Below are positions 43,704-46,062 of a stretch of DNA of 46,062 nt, one piece after another. The notes beneath the pieces were generated by a model, which searched no databases, was not told the origin of the DNA, and saw nothing but the letters and a program-made list of their open reading frames with translations. The stretch spans positions 11,089 through 57,150 of the forward strand of contig CABVRR010000011.1 of assembly GCA_902500705.1 (NCBI GenBank), in the 5' to 3' direction. Both the position numbers and the translations under genes were made by a program. Source of the stretch: an uncultured Nitrospira sp. Its GTDB lineage: Bacteria > Nitrospirota > Nitrospiria > Nitrospirales > Nitrospiraceae. Every line of letters begins with the position of its first letter. Position 1 is the stretch's first letter.

Positions 43704-44435
43704 TTACATAAACTTCATGAACTTGTCTTTGGCCTCATCCATGACGTCCGCCGTGATCGTCGACGCTCCACGCTCCTTGGCCATTCGTTCAACTTCCTTG
43801 CGGGCCATGGGGCGGATGAAGTCGGGAATATTTTCCAGCCGTTGCTCGGCCTCGCGAGACCATGTCATGCCCTCGGGGGAATAGTTCTTGGAATCATCCA
43901 TCACTTGCAAGGTAATGGTCTTAAACCCACTCTTGCGGGCATAGACTTCCACGCTGCCCTGCACCATTGGTTTGACAAAGGCCGGCAGGCGATCAAGTTT
44001 TTCCTTCGCATCGGCGGTCCAAGTGAACTCGGATGCGCCGGATCCATCACTAGCCGGCTTCCCAGAGTTCGTCAGCCCCATCTCAGCCACCATTGCAGAG
44101 AAGGGACAGCCGCTCGTTTTTTCAGGAGCCTTGGCGGGCGAGGCAGCCGTTGCCGACACAGTCGGTGCAGCTAGAGCTGGTGTATTCACCGCGGGCGATG
44201 ATTGCCCGTTACCAGCCAGTCCGCGCAACCCTTCCATGGACGTCTCCGGCGCAGACTTCGGACTCAGCTTCAGCCCCAAGGCATTCATCATGCTAGTTTC
44301 ACCGGAATTGGTCACCATCGAAAACTTTGCACTACAAGAAGGGCAGGCGAAAAAGACCCCGAGAGACCCCTCCTCCGGCTTCTCCACCTTTTCGAGGCTC
44401 ATGTATGTTTCGCAGTTGAGGCAGACAAATTTCAT
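43704..44435 (-). CDS. zinc-ribbon protein with two PCP_red domains
   Basis: A 243-residue soluble product. Two C-x2-C pairs (C5/C8 and C31/C34) form an N-terminal zinc ribbon; a Ser/Ala/Pro-rich linker follows, with a lone GCPF; then two PCP_red repeats at about residues 139-183 and 191-236, each W-[TS]-x2-A-x4-L-x2-[IL]-P-x-F-[IV]-[KR]. AGAGGAG precedes the ATG. The same repeats are seen in the gene at 28663. No chlorophyll genes are near, and function is unknown. Confidence 0.75.
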   Translation of the reverse strand: MKFVCLNCETYMSLEKVEKPEEGSLGVFFACPSCSAKFSMVTNSGETSMMNALGLKLSPKSAPETSMEGLRGLAGNGQSSPAVNTPALAAPTVSATAASPAKAPEKTSGCPFSAMVAEMGLTNSGKPASDGSGASEFTWTADAKEKLDRLPAFVKPMVQGSVEVYARKSGFKTITLQVMDDSKNYSPEGMTWSREAEQRLENIPDFIRPMARKEVERMAKERGASTITADVMDEAKDKFMKFM

Positions 44436-44479
44436 AACAACTCCTCTGGAAGTGGCTCCGCAAGCATTTCTGTAAAACT

Positions 44480-44509
44480 ACGCTATCACAAGGGTTTTCG
44501 GTGAGTCAA
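44480..44509 (-). promoter_or_regulatory. sigma-70 promoter candidate for the zinc-ribbon/PCP_red gene
   Basis: On the minus strand TTGACT (44504-44509) and TAGCGT (44480-44485), 18-bp spacer. The leader would be about 40 nt and contain the AGAGGAG ribosome site. Confidence 0.42.
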
Positions 44510-44520
44510 ACCGATCAGAT

Positions 44521-44571
44521 AACCACCCAACTTCTCATAAGTTCGTGCCATGAATTCGATAGTTGGTGGTA
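44521..44571. repeat. 51-bp inverted repeat flanked by 7-bp direct repeats
   Basis: The ends AACCACCCAACT and AGTTGGTGGTA are near-inverse copies (one extra base in the left arm). Outside them ATCAGAT stands on both sides (44514-44520 and 44572-44578). This is the outline of a tiny transposon-like element with target duplication, but 51 bp is very short and chance is not excluded. Confidence 0.35.
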
Positions 44572-45156
44572 ATCAGATTCCAAGCCCTGAAGTCACTAAC
44601 CACACAGGCCTTTCTTGGTCTTCCGACGAGCTTACTTGCAGTGCGCAGGAGTCGGTGTAGTGAGTTCAGCCTTGAGTAAGACAGTAAGAAATATGACTCA
44701 TATTGAGGAAAACAGACGAACCTGGTTCGTAACGCGTGAGGTGGTCATCCAAAACAAAGCCTTCACAAAGAATAACTTCGAGACTTCTTAGATCGTGTAA
44801 AAATATTCAGGTGAATTGTTTTCGATACTGCATCTATTTAGATACAGATCATGATTGCCAGGCATTAAGAAAGGGAAAGACCGCAACCCTCTCATCACCT
44901 CCATGCAGGACCCATAAAGCTTCTCAGCCCTCATTAATGATCGGCGAAAGCTCTCACTCACGAATCTAACTTGCGCGTAATTATAACAGCTTACGTGCTT
45001 TATCCATGTCGAGTGATCGCCCCCATACATTCATCCAATTGCCTTATGCATGAAGGCAACTATGTAGCGTGTAAATAACCATCACCTGATAACCATCTGC
45101 CCTGGAATACTCCTTGCTGTCCGTACGAGGAAATCTTGTTAAAAATTTTCATGGCG

Positions 45157-45179
45157 CAAGTGATCTTTTTTATCACTTG
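45157..45179. other. 8-bp hairpin with T-rich loop
   Basis: Perfect inverted repeat CAAGTGAT/ATCACTTG with a 7-nt loop CTTTTTT. The T-run is in the loop, not after the stem, so it is not a standard terminator. It may be an operator or the end of an RNA in the leader of the gene at 45353. Confidence 0.4.
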
Positions 45180-45352
45180 ATGATGAAGAAGATAGGAACG
45201 TGATTCGTAATAAGAGGCCTTGGAGCATGAGGTGAAACCGTGAGGTTTTGCTGCGGTGGATGAAAGGAGGTAGCGATTTCGAATCCAAGCTATGTGAATT
45301 GACCTGTTCTATAGGCGTCTTCATCACTGACAATCAAGAAGGAGCAAGACTT

Positions 45353-46062
45353 ATGAAAAAGCTGTTTGTATGGTGTGCTCTCGTGCTCACGCTAATCACC
45401 CCTGCACTGGCTCAGGCAGGAGGTCCAGTTGTGCTGATGGGTATTGATGCTGAGGATGGTGGTATCGGAGGCCATGGTCCTATCAATATTTATCAAAGTG
45501 TGGCGACGAGTATCTTGAATCAGGTTACCAAACCAGGTGCCTCTGGGATCTTGGTAATCGGCGGCGATGCTTCACAAGTTCAGCCATGGTGGCAAGCACT
45601 AGGCGCCGGTGTTGGGCAAACCGTGACGTTTGTGAGTGGCGCAAACATTGCCACGCACGACTTTTCCCCCTATAAGATGATTGGAATTGCCAGCGACTAT
45701 TTAAACACCTCGGGTGGCCTGACCAATGCCGATAATGACCTATTGACCGCCAGAGCAGGTGCTATCGCTGTCCACATCAACAGTGGTGGCGGTCTTCTGG
45801 GGTTTTCAAGCTGTGCCTTAACAACCCCCTACGGCTACCTGGGTGGTGCGGTCACCTGTGGGGTCGCCTTTGAGGATAACATCACTCCAACTGCCGCAGG
45901 CTTGACTGTCGGTGTTACTGACGCCTTGGACGTCTGCTGCTGGCATGACACCTATGTAACCTTTCCACCCTTTCTAAATGTGTTAGCCACATATCCAAAC
46001 TTGGGAGGATTGGTCGCGGCACTCGGTGGTGCTGATGTGGTTGTCCCGGGATTTGTACTCAC
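45353..46062 (+). CDS. secreted protein of unknown function (3' end outside window)
   Basis: Open from the ATG at 45353 to the window edge, 236 codons seen. AAGGAG stands nine bases before the ATG; an in-frame ATG at 45260 is less likely because it lacks a signal peptide. The start has a signal peptide (KKLFVWCALVLTLITPALAQA) shortened here as MKKLFVWCALVL to PALAQA. The mature part is Gly/Ala/Val-rich with a GIDAEDGGIGGHGP block, two tryptophans (QPWWQ), and paired Cys (CALTTP, VTCGV, DVCCW). I do not recognise a family. Confidence 0.7.
   Translation, partial: MKKLFVWCALVLTLITPALAQAGGPVVLMGIDAEDGGIGGHGPINIYQSVATSILNQVTKPGASGILVIGGDASQVQPWWQALGAGVGQTVTFVSGANIATHDFSPYKMIGIASDYLNTSGGLTNADNDLLTARAGAIAVHINSGGGLLGFSSCALTTPYGYLGGAVTCGVAFEDNITPTAAGLTVGVTDALDVCCWHDTYVTFPPFLNVLATYPNLGGLVAALGGADVVVPGFVL

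Larger units (their letters stand above)
44436..45352. other. long AT-rich intergenic region
   Basis: About 900 bp with no supported gene, more AT-rich than the rest of the window. Open frames here (such as 44788-45030, minus) lack ribosome sites and known motifs. It contains a 51-bp inverted-repeat element at 44521-44571, a hairpin at 45157-45179 and, near 45264-45270, a strong AAAGGAGG with no usable start at the right distance. Possible gene-rich/accessory border or decayed gene. Confidence 0.5.

Noticed and set aside
44788..45030. 80-codon minus-strand frame in the AT-rich gap
   Set aside because: No ribosome site and no recognisable motif; GNHD resembles a phosphoesterase motif, but nothing else of that fold is present.

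Overview
The window looks like a piece of a Nitrospirota chromosome, most likely a Nitrospira-type nitrifier. This is an inference from gene content, not from a marker search: moderately GC-rich, tightly packed Gram-negative housekeeping genes, very long PstA and PstC subunits, and two proteins built from protochlorophyllide-reductase-type (PCP_red) repeats with no chlorophyll gene nearby. I see no phage, insertion sequence, CRISPR array or defence island.

Layout. 0-10.5 kb, minus strand: a phosphate-acquisition block transcribed in the order porin, pstS, pstC, pstA, pstB, phoU, followed by ftsK. The porin and pstS genes are each preceded by 7-bp units repeated every 11 bp, the architecture of a Pho box. 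10.6-15.2 kb: small and envelope genes (a membrane protein, msrA, a PilZ protein, a Pal-like lipoprotein, a secreted protein), a 44-residue membrane protein too short for ordinary gene calling, and tRNA-Arg(UCG). 15.2-18.3 kb, minus: trmI, an SDR oxidoreductase, aroE and aroK in one tight run. 18.3-25.3 kb, plus: nfeD and slipin behind a near-consensus promoter, a sigma-70 family factor closed by a strong terminator, lipB, gdhA and two small unknowns. 25.4-28.6 kb: dacA, a zinc ribbon, a two-TM protein, an FG-GAP propeller lipoprotein and a 106-residue unknown.

28.7-39.6 kb, minus: a compact run pheA, hisC, aroF, tyrA, aroA, cmk, plsC, rpsA, sppA, a HU/IHF gene and a four-repeat PCP_red protein. 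It joins aromatic amino acid synthesis to the familiar cmk-rpsA-ihfB neighbourhood through several 4-bp stop/start overlaps. With aroE and aroK, the window carries most of the route from DAHP to the aromatic amino acids (no aroB, aroQ/D or aroC here). 39.8-42.7 kb, minus: yebC, ruvA, a secreted cysteine-repeat protein and ruvB; ruvC is absent from its usual place. 42.8-44.4 kb, minus: a histidine-rich membrane protein and a zinc-ribbon/PCP_red protein separated by a strong terminator. 44.4-45.35 kb is AT-rich and apparently non-coding. A secreted protein of unknown function then runs off the right edge.

The items most worth following are the repeated Pho-box arrays, the PCP_red repeat proteins, the periplasmic domains built into PstC and PstA, the small-protein pair at 13.5-13.85 kb, and the cysteine-repeat protein inside the ruv cluster.
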